The notes beneath the pieces are model-generated. The model was not told the DNA's origin. It did not search any database and saw nothing but the letters and a program-made list of their open reading frames with translations. 33,502 bases of DNA from Desulfobulbaceae bacterium (lineage in GTDB: Bacteria > Desulfobacterota > Desulfobulbia > Desulfobulbales > Desulfocapsaceae). The translations under genes and the position numbers were made by a program. This document shows positions 14,769 through 24,114 of this stretch, piece after piece (position 1 is the stretch's first letter; every line of letters begins with the position of its first letter). Location of the stretch: positions 1-33,502 of the forward strand of contig QZLB01000050.1 of NCBI GenBank assembly GCA_004796425.1, written 5' to 3'.

Positions 14769-15737
14769 ATGAATCGGTATGTGGAAGTATTTGAAGTGGT
14801 AACAGAGGAAAATTTTTCTGAAGAGCGGTATCTCGCCGAAAACCGGGATGTGCAGGACGCTATTACTGCCGGAAAGGTAAAATCCGGCTGGCACCATTTC
14901 AAACGGCATGGGAAAAAAGAACGCAGAAAGCAGCTCAAAGTTGATTATATTCAGGCCATTAACGGGATCAGGCAAGACAAGGCGGAGAAAATACGAAAGA
15001 TTATAAAGCCCGAGCTGCGTGGCCATGAATCAGATGAAGTATTTTTTGATTTCCTCAACGACACTCAAAAAGCTCAATTCGATTATGATCACACCGACAA
15101 GGTATCATCTTTTTTTTACGGGGAGGCGGCACTCTCCCTGGTCAATGGTTTTCCCGATGGACTGATCCTTGACTGTGGGGCGGGTTTCAGGCCGGTTTAT
15201 TACGAGAATGTTGTCAATTATGAGATTGAGCCTTATCCTACAACCGATGTGCTTGGCTTTGCAGAAGCGTTGCCGTTTCAGGATAACAGTTTCGATGCGG
15301 TGATGTCGTTTGCGGTCCTTGAACATGTCAAATACCCATTCAAGGTGGCCGAGGAGCTCATCAGGGTTCTGAAACCCGGTGGCAAGTTGACGGTCAGCGC
15401 TGCGTTTCTCCAACCTGCACACGGCTACCCCCACCACTACTTCAATATGACTTCATCCGGTATGCGCACACTTTTCGAAAACGGTATTGATATAGAGGAT
15501 CAATATGTCACTCCAGGCACCGGCCCGATCTCAACACTGAGCTGGGTACTGCGGGACTGGACCAACAGTCTGCCGCCAAAGGAGCGGAAAAAATTTAAAA
15601 AGATGCGTGTTGAGGAGCTGATAGGACCTGCTTTCGCATATTCTGACAAACCGTTTGTTTCAATATTATCAGAGTCGGTGAATTTTCAGTTGGCCAGTGC
15701 CACCTTTCTGGTGGGAGAGAAAAAACAGTCCCCCTAA
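14769..15737 (+). CDS. SAM-dependent methyltransferase with N-terminal YLxxNxDV-type repeat
   Basis: The protein (about 322 residues) has a class I methyltransferase core. Motif I is LILDCGAGFRP, then the acidic strand end VVNYEIEP, the motif II/III region NSFDAVMSFAVLEHV, and LKPGGKLTVSAAF, as in Methyltransf_11. The N terminus (about residues 15-55) carries a motif of the form FSEERYLAENRDVQDAI, then WHHFKRHGKKERR, a short helical repeat often seen in large bacterial glycosyltransferase and glycan-modifying proteins. This suggests a sugar or surface-glycan substrate. I chose ATG 14769; TTG 14763 lies closer to the AGAGG at 14754-14758 and is an alternative. The gene converges on the autotransporter gene with a 4-base overlap. 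Confidence 0.88.
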   Translation: MNRYVEVFEVVTEENFSEERYLAENRDVQDAITAGKVKSGWHHFKRHGKKERRKQLKVDYIQAINGIRQDKAEKIRKIIKPELRGHESDEVFFDFLNDTQKAQFDYDHTDKVSSFFYGEAALSLVNGFPDGLILDCGAGFRPVYYENVVNYEIEPYPTTDVLGFAEALPFQDNSFDAVMSFAVLEHVKYPFKVAEELIRVLKPGGKLTVSAAFLQPAHGYPHHYFNMTSSGMRTLFENGIDIEDQYVTPGTGPISTLSWVLRDWTNSLPPKERKKFKKMRVEELIGPAFAYSDKPFVSILSESVNFQLASATFLVGEKKQSP

Positions 15738-18091
15738 AACCGCCACTTTAATCCCAGGCTGATACCCACCGCGCTGAAATCCTCACCATAGCCGAGGCCT
15801 GCGTCAAGAGAGAAGGAAAGGTTGGTGCCGCAGGAGGCTGCAGCACCAATCTCTAAAGTTACCAGGTCTGGTGGTAATGGTTGTCCTTCAAAAGCGAGAG
15901 GCACCGATGACAGATCATTGAACGCCGCATCAATACCATATTCACCATTCAAAAAATCATGCCGCCAGCTCAGACCAATTCGCGGTAGTAAAGTGAACGA
16001 TTCTCTGACGATTTTTGTGATTCCACGTAATCCAATATCCAGCATGACACGATTTTCACTACGGGAAGCAACCTGAAGGCCAAAGGAACCGCGCTCGCTT
16101 TCTGTAAAATCATCGGAGCCTTGGTACCCATAGCCAAGATGCAGGCTCGGTCCGAGGAGCCAATTGGCAACCTGGTAATCATATCCGCCGCCGATCTGGG
16201 CCAGTACAATATGGCTTGTATAATCTGCGGTCGTCCTGAGACCAGGACTGCTCCCTGAAGGGTTGGGTCGACTGGCATCGTTTGTAACATACCCATAACT
16301 GAGCAGCAGGTCGAGATACCAATGATCAGTATCAAGTTGACTGTAAATACCAGCGATCATACCACTCTGTTCTCCCCGGTAACCAGGATCATCAAAATCA
16401 AGTGTTGTATCAACAATCTCGAGGGCAGCGCCCAATCGAGCTCCTGGGAAAAGTTGCCGGTCAAGCCCCACCCCTCCCGTTGAGGTCTCGGCGTCATATC
16501 CCATAGATTGACCTTTTGAACGGGTCAGCCAATCGCGGCCAACTCCACCCCAAAGACGCCAATCTGCCGTCTGCTCATTCGGGTTTTCAGTTTTGGCCTG
16601 ATGGTTGCTCATGGCCAGGGAGTCAAGGAATTGATTTTCACGGATGGAGCCGATCGATGAGGTGAGCTTTGCAGCGAACTGGTATACGTTATGGGATTGG
16701 ATACCGAGCAGCGTGGTGAAGTGTTCCGGGCTGATTGAAGCCAGCGTTCTAGCCAGTTGCTCTTGAGACTGGTCAAAATCCATGGAGATAAGCAGGTTCT
16801 CGAGACTGGAGCCCGTTCCCTTTACAATTGGAATGAGTTGATCCAGTGCAGCACCGGTCGATTGTTGTCCATGCGTCTGACCAAATATACGGTAAGAGTT
16901 TCGCTTCACGTTTAGTATCACATCAGTGGCCTGGTTGGTAACAGAAGCCGAGAGAACAGGGGATGGTGAAAGGCTCGCCACCTGGGTAAAAGAACCGGTA
17001 ATCGAGGAGGCAGATAGTATACGATAGCTGGAAGTCTTGGGGTAGAGCGCACGTATCAACTGTACTTCGACGCTACCACCATTGATGTTGGCGGGCCCAT
17101 TTATCTGTAAAGTGTCACCACTGCCACCCGGGCTGACCTCAACCTGCAGTACGCTACCGGGATTCTGAACATAGGATCCGTTAATGACCAGATTCCCAAT
17201 AGAATTACCAGGAGCCAGGATACCGTTATTGATTACCCTGCCGATAATGGTACCGCTGCCTTTCAGGGTACGATAATTGGTGAGTTGACTTTCCAACCTG
17301 CCGTTAACCTGGAGGGTGCCTTGCAAGACAACCGTCCCCTGTGAGAACAACCAGTAGTCAGAAAGGGTTGTGACACCGGGTCCAGTTATTAGAAGCTTTT
17401 CGAAATTGGCGTAGTCAGCGCTGCTTCGAGACCCGGCACCCTGGAACTCAAGAGTGTCTGTCCCTGATCCACCGTCTACCTTACCGCCGACCGATGCGCT
17501 CCCGATAATGGTAACCTGATCATCACCTCCTTGGCAAAAGATTGAACCGTTCACCACACCGCTATTGACGATTGTATCGTCGCCGTCCGCACCCATCGTG
17601 TACTCGGGTCCATTATCACCATAGATGCTGCCTTCTACGGTACCGCTATTATCGATATAGTCATCACCGCCTTCACCGGCTATGTAGGAGTGAACCTTAC
17701 CGCTGTTGAGAATCTGGTCATCGTCCTCTGCACCAAAGATTTCCCAGCCGACCGAGCCATGATTTTCGATGATATCGTTACCGTCTTCCCCGTCAATACC
17801 AAGGATATGACCATGGTTTATCAGGGTATCGTTGCCATCATATCCATAAAGTTCACCGATATATCCGTAATTGATAACGGTATCGTCACCAGGGCCGACA
17901 TCAACTTCGACCGCAATGATACCGCTTGACTTGTTCAATAGATAATCGTCATATACCGTGCCGATCCAGAAACCGAGAAGACCGTTATTGACATCCGTGA
18001 CTGCCAATAGGGATGTGGGGGGCAATATCAAGAACAGGACCAGCATGAGGCCGCTTAACCGGTGCGATAATCGCCAAACGATTGTTTTCAT
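15734..18091 (-). CDS. Autotransporter (type Va) with Asp/Asn-rich beta-helix passenger
   Basis: The 785-residue protein has a Sec signal (LSGLMLVLFLILPPTSLLA), a passenger and a C-terminal outer-membrane barrel. Passenger residues about 55-235 are repeats of about 20-25 residues combining GDD or GxDGDD turns with NxG strands (NYGYI, NHGHI, NSGKV, NSGTV, NSGVV). Residues about 280-340 include the passenger-associated segment GSGTIIGRVINNGILAPGNS. From about 505 the autotransporter barrel begins (WRLWGGVGRDW) and it ends in aromatic Phe (LGLKWRF), the BAM recognition signature. Length and architecture are normal for a small autotransporter. The ribosome site GGGAG precedes ATG 18091. No protease or adhesin domain is recognisable, so adhesion or biofilm matrix is only an inference. 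Confidence 0.94.
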   Translation of the reverse strand: MKTIVWRLSHRLSGLMLVLFLILPPTSLLAVTDVNNGLLGFWIGTVYDDYLLNKSSGIIAVEVDVGPGDDTVINYGYIGELYGYDGNDTLINHGHILGIDGEDGNDIIENHGSVGWEIFGAEDDDQILNSGKVHSYIAGEGGDDYIDNSGTVEGSIYGDNGPEYTMGADGDDTIVNSGVVNGSIFCQGGDDQVTIIGSASVGGKVDGGSGTDTLEFQGAGSRSSADYANFEKLLITGPGVTTLSDYWLFSQGTVVLQGTLQVNGRLESQLTNYRTLKGSGTIIGRVINNGILAPGNSIGNLVINGSYVQNPGSVLQVEVSPGGSGDTLQINGPANINGGSVEVQLIRALYPKTSSYRILSASSITGSFTQVASLSPSPVLSASVTNQATDVILNVKRNSYRIFGQTHGQQSTGAALDQLIPIVKGTGSSLENLLISMDFDQSQEQLARTLASISPEHFTTLLGIQSHNVYQFAAKLTSSIGSIRENQFLDSLAMSNHQAKTENPNEQTADWRLWGGVGRDWLTRSKGQSMGYDAETSTGGVGLDRQLFPGARLGAALEIVDTTLDFDDPGYRGEQSGMIAGIYSQLDTDHWYLDLLLSYGYVTNDASRPNPSGSSPGLRTTADYTSHIVLAQIGGGYDYQVANWLLGPSLHLGYGYQGSDDFTESERGSFGLQVASRSENRVMLDIGLRGITKIVRESFTLLPRIGLSWRHDFLNGEYGIDAAFNDLSSVPLAFEGQPLPPDLVTLEIGAAASCGTNLSFSLDAGLGYGEDFSAVGISLGLKWRF

Positions 18092-18297
18092 GAATTCTCC
18101 CGTCCCGTTAAATAGTCACGTTGGTGTTAAATAAGTTGTTGTTTTTGCATGAATATCAGAATACTTCATTTTCTTCAAGCAGACTTATGATGGTTCAGTC
18201 TAAAAGCATTGCACTAACGAAACCAGTTCTTCCCTTGATAGACTAGTAGATTCATGGCCGAGTCAATTGTTCTGTATGTGACAATAATGCTTTTGCA

Positions 18298-18325
18298 TTG
18301 ACTCCCGGCAGCTCTTAGATATACT
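18298..18325 (+). promoter_or_regulatory. Candidate sigma-70 promoter of the B12-sensor operon
   Basis: TTGACT (18298-18303) and TATACT (18320-18325) are 16 bases apart, each matching five of six consensus bases. The predicted start near 18332 leaves a leader of about 47 bases before ATG 18379. It is one of the best promoter matches noticed in the window. It sits in the divergent gap to the autotransporter gene. Confidence 0.55.
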
Positions 18326-18378
18326 AGGGTTATCAGCCAACCACCTTTTGTTAGATGAGTCGAACTTGAGGTCCTGCC

Positions 18379-19008
18379 ATGGATGAGAAATTGTATCAGC
18401 ACTATTTTGACGCTTTGATCAAGGGTGATAAAGCCACTTGCAACGAGATCATAATGGATCTGCTGGACAAAGATGTTGATATCCGAACCATTTACATCGA
18501 TCTGTTCCAGAGAAGCCTCTATCAGGTTGGTGAGCTTTGGGAGCGCAATAAGATCTCAGTTGCCACCGAGCACCTGGCAACCGCCATTACCGAAGGGTTG
18601 TTGGGGCTTCTCTACCCAAGAGTTTTTGGGGCGGAACACAACGGTAAAAAGGCGGTTGTCTCCTGCGCCGTAAATGAGTATCACCAGATCGGTGGCAAGA
18701 TGGTTGCTGATATCTTCGAGATCAACGGGTGGGACAGCCATTTTCTTGGTGCAAACACCCCCCTTGATTCATTGCTTGAGCATATTCAGGAATTTCAACC
18801 CGATGTGCTGGCCTTATCGCTTTCAATGTACTCAAATCTGCCAAAATTACTAAAAACCACCGATACCATTCGGGGTAATTATCTCCACCTCGATATTGTT
18901 TTTGGTGGGCAGGCGTTTCGTTGGGGAGGGCAGGATGATATGCTGAAAATATTGCGCACGCAGTATTTCCCATCCTTAATTGATTTTGAAAATTCTCTTA
19001 AACCATAA
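18379..19008 (+). CDS. Stand-alone cobalamin-binding protein with CarH-type photoreceptor signatures
   Basis: The 209-residue soluble protein has a four-helix B12-binding cap (about residues 1-85) and a Rossmann-like B12-binding domain (about 90-205). The cap contains W54 followed by nine residues and E64-H65, the Wx9EH signature of the adenosylcobalamin photoreceptor CarH. The B12 domain has E100-Y-H102-Q-I-G105, the ExHxxG motif whose His is the lower cobalt ligand; LSLSM and FGGQAF match later cobalamin-contact loops. There is no MerR DNA-binding domain and no enzyme domain. GAGG precedes ATG 18379 by eight bases. A histidine kinase gene starts three bases after its stop codon, so this is probably the sensory partner of that kinase. 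It could instead sense cobalamin itself rather than light. Confidence 0.92.
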   Translation: MDEKLYQHYFDALIKGDKATCNEIIMDLLDKDVDIRTIYIDLFQRSLYQVGELWERNKISVATEHLATAITEGLLGLLYPRVFGAEHNGKKAVVSCAVNEYHQIGGKMVADIFEINGWDSHFLGANTPLDSLLEHIQEFQPDVLALSLSMYSNLPKLLKTTDTIRGNYLHLDIVFGGQAFRWGGQDDMLKILRTQYFPSLIDFENSLKP

Positions 19009-19011
19009 TCG

Positions 19012-20127
19012 ATGAAAACACAATCTCCAGAACTTGTTGCACTCGTTTACCAATATGTGATGCAACAGGCGGATCTGCTTTTGATCATGCTTTCTGCTGA
19101 CGCAAAGGTAAAATACGTGAATAACAGTGTTGAAAAACTGGCAGGTTCTTCACCGGTCGGCAAATCATTTGATGAGCTGATCTTGAATTTTCACGGTTCG
19201 TTGCGACTTGACAAGATGGCAGACGATGGGCAGGTACATTTGCTCAATGTGGTCAATGCCTCGGGTCTTCCTCTGACCTATTATTTCCGTTTCACACGTT
19301 TTGAGGACAAAGTAATCGCAATCGGTCAGCAGGATGCCGATGAGATTGATGCGATGCGTCGGAATCTGGTGGATCTAAATAACGAACTCAATAACCTGAC
19401 GCGGGAGTTACACAAAAAGAATGCTGAACTGGAGAAGTTGAACATTCAGAAGAACCAGTTTTTTGGCATGGCCTCCCATGATCTGCGTCATCCGCTTGGG
19501 GTGATTTCCATGTACGCCACCTTTCTAAATGACGAGATAGGGACGAGCCTTAGTCCCACTCATCACAATTTCCTCGAATTTATCCGTAATGCAAGCACAC
19601 TGATGGAGAGTATCCTGAACGATTTTCTCGACTACTCCATTTTTGAATCAGGCAAGCTTGAGCTGAAGTGCAGTAGTTTCGAACTCAATGGATTTATTGA
19701 GAAACTCTCTGAATATACCCAGCATCTTGCTCAGCAAAAGAATGGCCGACTGTTGTTCACCCCTTCCCCAACGCCAATAAAGGTATATGGTGACGAAGCG
19801 AAGATAGAGCAGGTGATCAACAATCTGACCAGTAATGGCTTGAAGTTCTCAACCAGCGAGCCGGAGATCCAGATCACGGTAGAAGCTGAAGAGGGCAAGG
19901 CGATCATCCATGTCAGCGATAACGGTATTGGTATTGATGAGGAGCATGTGCCGATATTGTTCAAACCATTTAACACCTTACATGCAAAGGTACCAGCAGG
20001 GGAGAAGAGTTCAGGTCTTGGCCTGGCAATTGTTAAAAAGATTGTCGAAGCACATGGCGGGGAGATATGGGTTACCAGTTCACCTGGTAACGGTGCGACC
20101 TTCTCTTTCTCATTACCTTCCAGTTAA
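19012..20127 (+). CDS. Soluble PAS sensor histidine kinase
   Basis: The 371-residue cytoplasmic kinase has no transmembrane helix. Residues about 10-115 form a PAS-like domain (LLLIMLSADAKVKYVNNSVEKLAG). A coiled coil (NNELNNLTRELHKKNAELEKL) leads into HisKA with phospho-acceptor His156 in MASHDLRHPLG. The ATPase domain has N box QVINNLTSNGLKFS, G1 SDNGIGID, and GLGLAIVKKIVEAHGG. It begins three bases after the cobalamin-binding gene, and a response regulator gene follows after about 100 bases, so the three very likely form one signalling pathway. Because the kinase lacks its own obvious external sensor, the B12 protein may supply the input through the PAS or coiled-coil region. Confidence 0.95.
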   Translation: MKTQSPELVALVYQYVMQQADLLLIMLSADAKVKYVNNSVEKLAGSSPVGKSFDELILNFHGSLRLDKMADDGQVHLLNVVNASGLPLTYYFRFTRFEDKVIAIGQQDADEIDAMRRNLVDLNNELNNLTRELHKKNAELEKLNIQKNQFFGMASHDLRHPLGVISMYATFLNDEIGTSLSPTHHNFLEFIRNASTLMESILNDFLDYSIFESGKLELKCSSFELNGFIEKLSEYTQHLAQQKNGRLLFTPSPTPIKVYGDEAKIEQVINNLTSNGLKFSTSEPEIQITVEAEEGKAIIHVSDNGIGIDEEHVPILFKPFNTLHAKVPAGEKSSGLGLAIVKKIVEAHGGEIWVTSSPGNGATFSFSLPSS

Positions 20128-20179
20128 TCGAAATAGCCAGCGATGAGTTTTGTACTTGAGTATTCAGCGGTTTTTGTAG

Positions 20180-20208
20180 TTTAATGGAATGGTGTGGATC
20201 AGTATAAT
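20180..20208 (+). promoter_or_regulatory. Candidate promoter for the response regulator
   Basis: A perfect -10 hexamer TATAAT (20203-20208) is preceded at 17 bases by TTTAAT (20180-20185), a weak -35. Transcription would start near 20215, downstream of the TTG at 20211, which argues that translation starts at ATG 20226. The regulator may thus be transcribed both with the kinase and on its own. Confidence 0.45.
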
Positions 20209-20225
20209 ACTTGGATATAAAACCG

Positions 20226-20855
20226 ATGATTAGAGTAATTACCGCAGACGATCACGCCTTGATCCGTCAGGGAGTACAGCATATTCTCGAGAAAACAGAG
20301 GATATCAGCGTGGTTGCCGAAGCAGAAAACGGCCAGGAGTTGCTGCGCCGTTTACGTAGCGGCAAGTTCGATGTGGTTACACTTGATCTGAATATGCCCG
20401 GTATGGACGCTTTTGAGGTGATCGAAAAAGTCAGAATCATCGCCCCTGATCTGAAAATTCTAGTTCTGACCGTACATCCGGATAAACGATATGGTCTCCA
20501 GGTTATGAAGGCCGGCGCCTCCGGTTATTTGAACAAATCAAGCGACTTGACCGATCTGGTAAGTGCGATTCGTACCGTTCATGCGGGTAAGAAATATATC
20601 GGTCCCTCTCTCGCTGAAAAACTTGCCGATACTCTGGATGAAGATTACCAGACCCAGCCTCATGAGCTTCTCTCTGAGCGCGAATTTCAAGTACTCTGTT
20701 GGGTTGCCAAGGGCAAAACCTTGACAGAGATTGCGTCACAATTGAATCTCTCAACCAAAACGATTTCTACCTATCGGCGAAGGCTGCTTGATAAGATGAA
20801 ACTGGAAAACAACGCCCAACTAACCTACTACGCGATCGAGAACCGATTAGTGTAA
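20226..20855 (+). CDS. NarL/LuxR-family response regulator
   Basis: The 209-residue protein has a receiver domain (about residues 1-120) with acidic residues Asp8-Asp9, phospho-acceptor Asp54 in VVTLDLNMPGMD and conserved Lys in YLNKSSD. A LuxR-type HTH follows (about 145-205; LSEREFQVLCWVAKGKTLTE, then LNLSTKTISTYRRRLLDKM). It is the evident partner of the PAS histidine kinase encoded upstream and probably an activator. I chose ATG 20226; an in-frame TTG at 20211 lies upstream of the predicted transcript start. Likely targets include the gene immediately downstream, whose 5' region carries a duplicated 55-bp element with palindromic cores. Confidence 0.95.
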   Translation: MIRVITADDHALIRQGVQHILEKTEDISVVAEAENGQELLRRLRSGKFDVVTLDLNMPGMDAFEVIEKVRIIAPDLKILVLTVHPDKRYGLQVMKAGASGYLNKSSDLTDLVSAIRTVHAGKKYIGPSLAEKLADTLDEDYQTQPHELLSEREFQVLCWVAKGKTLTEIASQLNLSTKTISTYRRRLLDKMKLENNAQLTYYAIENRLV

Positions 20856-20895
20856 CAGAATTGCTTGAGGTTCCAGACCCTCCCTCTTGACTTCG

Positions 20896-20950
20896 CTTCC
20901 TTAAGACATGTCGGACATTCTCTGACAAGACAGTGAGAATCTATCTGATA
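20896..20950 (+). repeat. 55-bp duplicated regulatory element, copy A
   Basis: This 55-base segment aligns without gaps to 21040-21094, with 44 identical bases. It contains the near-palindrome ATGTCGGACAT (20908-20918) and, further on, CTGACA-18 bases-TGATAG, a weak promoter-like pair. The palindrome would be centred about 44 bases upstream of the predicted transcript start, a position typical for an activator site. It lies just after the response regulator gene and points towards the CheB-CheR gene. Confidence 0.7.
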
Positions 20951-21039
20951 GTAATGTGCTTGAGTTTGTCTGGGGTGAGGTAAAAACCCAATTAATATTG
21001 GTGATTTGTCTCATTATTTGTTCCCGTCTCCCTATCTCA

Positions 21040-21094
21040 CTTCCTAAAGATATGTAGGACATATTCGGACAACAGAATGGGAATCTGTCTGATA
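21040..21094 (+). repeat. 55-bp duplicated regulatory element, copy B
   Basis: This is the second copy, starting 144 bases after copy A. The core is ATGTAGGACAT (21052-21062), followed by GGACA-18 bases-TGATAC in the same geometry. It ends about 75 bases before the preferred CheB-CheR start at 21170. Eleven substitutions separate the copies; the 5' block and the GGACAT and ATCT.TCTGATA blocks are the best conserved. Confidence 0.7.
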
Positions 21095-21169
21095 CAGATC
21101 TGTCTGATAAATGGATATAATAATTGTAAATATATCAAAAAAATAATTATGCGCCCAAGAGGTTCCAGT

Positions 21170-24091
21170 ATGCGCGATTCAAATGGCCAGACCCGGGAAT
21201 TGAAGAATCAGGTGGTAGATCGCGAGAGTGCTACTCAGGTGATCGAAGATTCCGAGGAATCTTTTTACATTGTTGGCATTGGTGCCTCAGCCGGAGGGCT
21301 TGAAGCACTGGAACAACTCTTTCGCAAAATGCCGGATACAACCGGGATGGGATTCGTCGTTATCCAGCATCTCTCTCCCGACCACAAATCACTGATGGTT
21401 GAGTTGCTCTCAAAACACACTGCCATGGATGTGATCAGGGCGGAAAACGGGGTGAGTATCGAGCCTGACAAAATATACGTCCTGCCGCCCAAAAAGACGA
21501 TGACCCTTGAACACGGGGTGATCCAGCTCATTGATAAAGATCCGCGAGCCCACATCAACCTCCCCATCGATATGTTTCTTTCGTCGCTTGCTCGGGATAG
21601 AGGGGAACATGCGGTTGGAATCATCCTTTCCGGTACCGGTAGCGATGGAACGCGTGGCATTCGATCAATCAAGGAGGTTGGTGGTCTGGTCATGGTGCAG
21701 GAACAGACGAGTGCCAAGTTTGATGGAATGCCACGGAGCGCCATCTCCACGGGGTTGGTCGATTTTGTCCTGCATCCAAACGATATATCAAGTGAATTGA
21801 TCAGATATACCGATCAGCATAAGCTCAGGACAAAGTATGCCACCCAGGGCATCCTGATGTCGGATAGCGAGAAAATTAACGCGATATTTCAGTTGGTTAA
21901 AAATCAGAATAATATTGACTTTGCCCAATACAAACCGACCACCATCGCCCGTAGAATCCAGCGGCGAATGGACGTGATCCGACTCGAAACGTTGGATGAA
22001 TATCTTCGTCATCTACTGGCTTCCCCCCGTGAAGTGACTCAGCTCTGTAAAGAAATGTTGATCGGGGTAACGAGTTTTTTTCGGGACATGAAATCTTTTC
22101 AGAAGGTAGGGAAGGAAGTGATTCCTGAAATACTCTCAGGAAAACAGGGTCGGGATTCCATACGTGTCTGGTGCGCCGGTTGTTCGACCGGGGAGGAGGC
22201 ATACACCTTGGGTATACTCTTTGCCCAGGCGATGGAAGAGCGGGGAACCTTTTTTGATGTGAAGATTTTTGCAACCGATGTTGATCGTGATGTGCTGGAG
22301 TTTGCCAGTGCCGGAAGCTATCCGGATTCAATTGCTGCTGATGTTCCGGAAGAATACCTGAGGAGATACTTTACCCATCTCAATGGTAAATACTCGGTTA
22401 CCCGGGAGATTCGGGAGTTGATCGTCTTTGCCCCGCAAAATTTGATCAAGGACCCGCCATTCACCAAGATTGATTTGGTCAGTTGCAGGAATTTACTTAT
22501 TTACCTGCAACCGGTATTGCAGACAAAGGTATATGATTTTTTCAGGTTCTCATTGTTGCCCGGAGGGTATCTTTTCCTTGGTGGCAGTGAGACCCTGGGG
22601 GATCATAGTGAGTATTTTGAAACGGTTGATGCGAAATATAAGCTTTACCGGATGAAGCAGGACTCCAAGAGCGGTGTCGCTCAGGGTTTAAATCTCACCA
22701 TGAATCGCGGCGATCTTTTCATTCCCCATACCCAAAGGCTCAGGCGGGGAGGTGATAAAGAAGATATCCTGGTCAAAATTATCGGCAGTTTCCTCGATCA
22801 GGAAACCCAGGCGTGCATGGTGCTTAATGAAAAGTTCCAGATCACCTATACCTTTGGTGACCCGGGTGATTTCGTCTCATTCACCAGTGGGGAGGCCAGC
22901 CTGGATATCACCAAACTTGTTCCCAAGGATTTATCCCTTTCGTTGTCTACCGCTCTCTATCGGGCCCAAAAGGAGCGAAAGACCATTCATTACAAGGGTA
23001 TATTGCTCAAACGAGATGAACAGACCGATGTAGTCAACATCCGGGTGAGCCTGGTTGAGATCGGCCCGGATAACCGTTTGTTCTATATGGTCTTTCTGGA
23101 CATTGCCCAGCAGGATCAAGACCAGGATTCCGAGTCAGTCAGAACGGTACATGAGGAGATTTCCCAGCATGTCAGTGATCTTGAAAATGACCTTCACTAC
23201 ACCCGGGAAAACCTGCAGGCAACGGTTGAGGAGTTGGAAACCTCCAATGAAGAACTGCAGGCAGCCAATGAGGAGTTGTTGTCGTCAAATGAGGAATTGC
23301 AGTCTACCAATGAGGAGCTGCAATCGGTTAACGAGGAGCTTTTCACCGTGAATACCGAGTATCAGCAGAAAATCAAAGAGATGACTGAGCTCAACAATGA
23401 CATAGAGAATCTGGTGCGTTGTACCGATATCGGCTCGGTCTTTCTCGATAATCAGATGCTGATCCGAAGGTACACACCGGCCATGAATGAATTTGTCAAT
23501 ATCATCGATAAAGATGTCGGCAGGAACTTTTTTGATCTGACCCATAAGCTCGACTACGTGTACCTGGAAGAAGATACCCGGGCGGTTCGGGAAACCAAAG
23601 TGAACGTCGAAAAACAGATCGCCCATATCGACGGTCGGCCGATTCTTTTGAAAATTGTTCCTTATCTAGATGAGCGCAAGGATAGTGCTGGCACCATCAT
23701 TAATCTCATTGACCTGACGGCAATTCGAAATGTTGAGCTTGATCTGATGCAGCGGACCAATGAAAAGGACATTGTGCTTGAGGTAATTCCGGACCCGATT
23801 CTTTTTTTCAACGGGGCTCATCAGGTGGTCTGGGCAAACAAGGGTGCCTTTGCCAGCCTGGGACTTGAAATGCATCAACTGCTGGGTAAGAAGCCCGCTG
23901 ATATCTGGGGCAAAGCAGGGAAAAAACTGCTTATCAGAACCTTTCAATCAGGTAAGCGAACCAGCCACCAGCTCCAGTCAGATGATGGCCGGAGTTGGGT
24001 GCTTACTGATGTGCCGGTATTTAACGAGGATGGCTCGGTTCGAGCTGTTGTTGAAAATGCGCATCCACTGGAGCAGCAGGATGCTTCATAA
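21170..24091 (+). CDS. CheB-CheR fusion with coiled coil and PAS domains
   Basis: The protein has 973 residues from ATG 21170, chosen because AGAGG lies upstream; the frame is open further 5', but that stretch overlaps the duplicated element. Order: CheB methylesterase (about 32-225; Ser40 in GASAGG, His67 in IQHLSP, Asp159 in GTGSDG) without a receiver domain; CheR methyltransferase (about 240-510; [48 protein letters not shown]); an uncertain segment; a heptad coiled coil with repeated NEELQ units (about 690-755); then two PAS domains. There is no kinase domain; the next gene supplies one. Such fusions are thought to act on receptors or kinases outside the classical chemotaxis cluster; no MCP or cheA gene is nearby. 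Confidence 0.95.
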   Translation: MRDSNGQTRELKNQVVDRESATQVIEDSEESFYIVGIGASAGGLEALEQLFRKMPDTTGMGFVVIQHLSPDHKSLMVELLSKHTAMDVIRAENGVSIEPDKIYVLPPKKTMTLEHGVIQLIDKDPRAHINLPIDMFLSSLARDRGEHAVGIILSGTGSDGTRGIRSIKEVGGLVMVQEQTSAKFDGMPRSAISTGLVDFVLHPNDISSELIRYTDQHKLRTKYATQGILMSDSEKINAIFQLVKNQNNIDFAQYKPTTIARRIQRRMDVIRLETLDEYLRHLLASPREVTQLCKEMLIGVTSFFRDMKSFQKVGKEVIPEILSGKQGRDSIRVWCAGCSTGEEAYTLGILFAQAMEERGTFFDVKIFATDVDRDVLEFASAGSYPDSIAADVPEEYLRRYFTHLNGKYSVTREIRELIVFAPQNLIKDPPFTKIDLVSCRNLLIYLQPVLQTKVYDFFRFSLLPGGYLFLGGSETLGDHSEYFETVDAKYKLYRMKQDSKSGVAQGLNLTMNRGDLFIPHTQRLRRGGDKEDILVKIIGSFLDQETQACMVLNEKFQITYTFGDPGDFVSFTSGEASLDITKLVPKDLSLSLSTALYRAQKERKTIHYKGILLKRDEQTDVVNIRVSLVEIGPDNRLFYMVFLDIAQQDQDQDSESVRTVHEEISQHVSDLENDLHYTRENLQATVEELETSNEELQAANEELLSSNEELQSTNEELQSVNEELFTVNTEYQQKIKEMTELNNDIENLVRCTDIGSVFLDNQMLIRRYTPAMNEFVNIIDKDVGRNFFDLTHKLDYVYLEEDTRAVRETKVNVEKQIAHIDGRPILLKIVPYLDERKDSAGTIINLIDLTAIRNVELDLMQRTNEKDIVLEVIPDPILFFNGAHQVVWANKGAFASLGLEMHQLLGKKPADIWGKAGKKLLIRTFQSGKRTSHQLQSDDGRSWVLTDVPVFNEDGSVRAVVENAHPLEQQDAS

Positions 24092-24114
24092 CCATTGTTA
24101 TTTACGGGGTTCAC

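Noticed and set aside
21077-21169. Possible 31-codon N-terminal extension of the CheB-CheR protein
   Set aside because: It overlaps copy B of the duplicated regulatory element, encodes an atypical Cys/Ile-rich stretch and lacks a ribosome site, whereas ATG 21170 has AGAGG.
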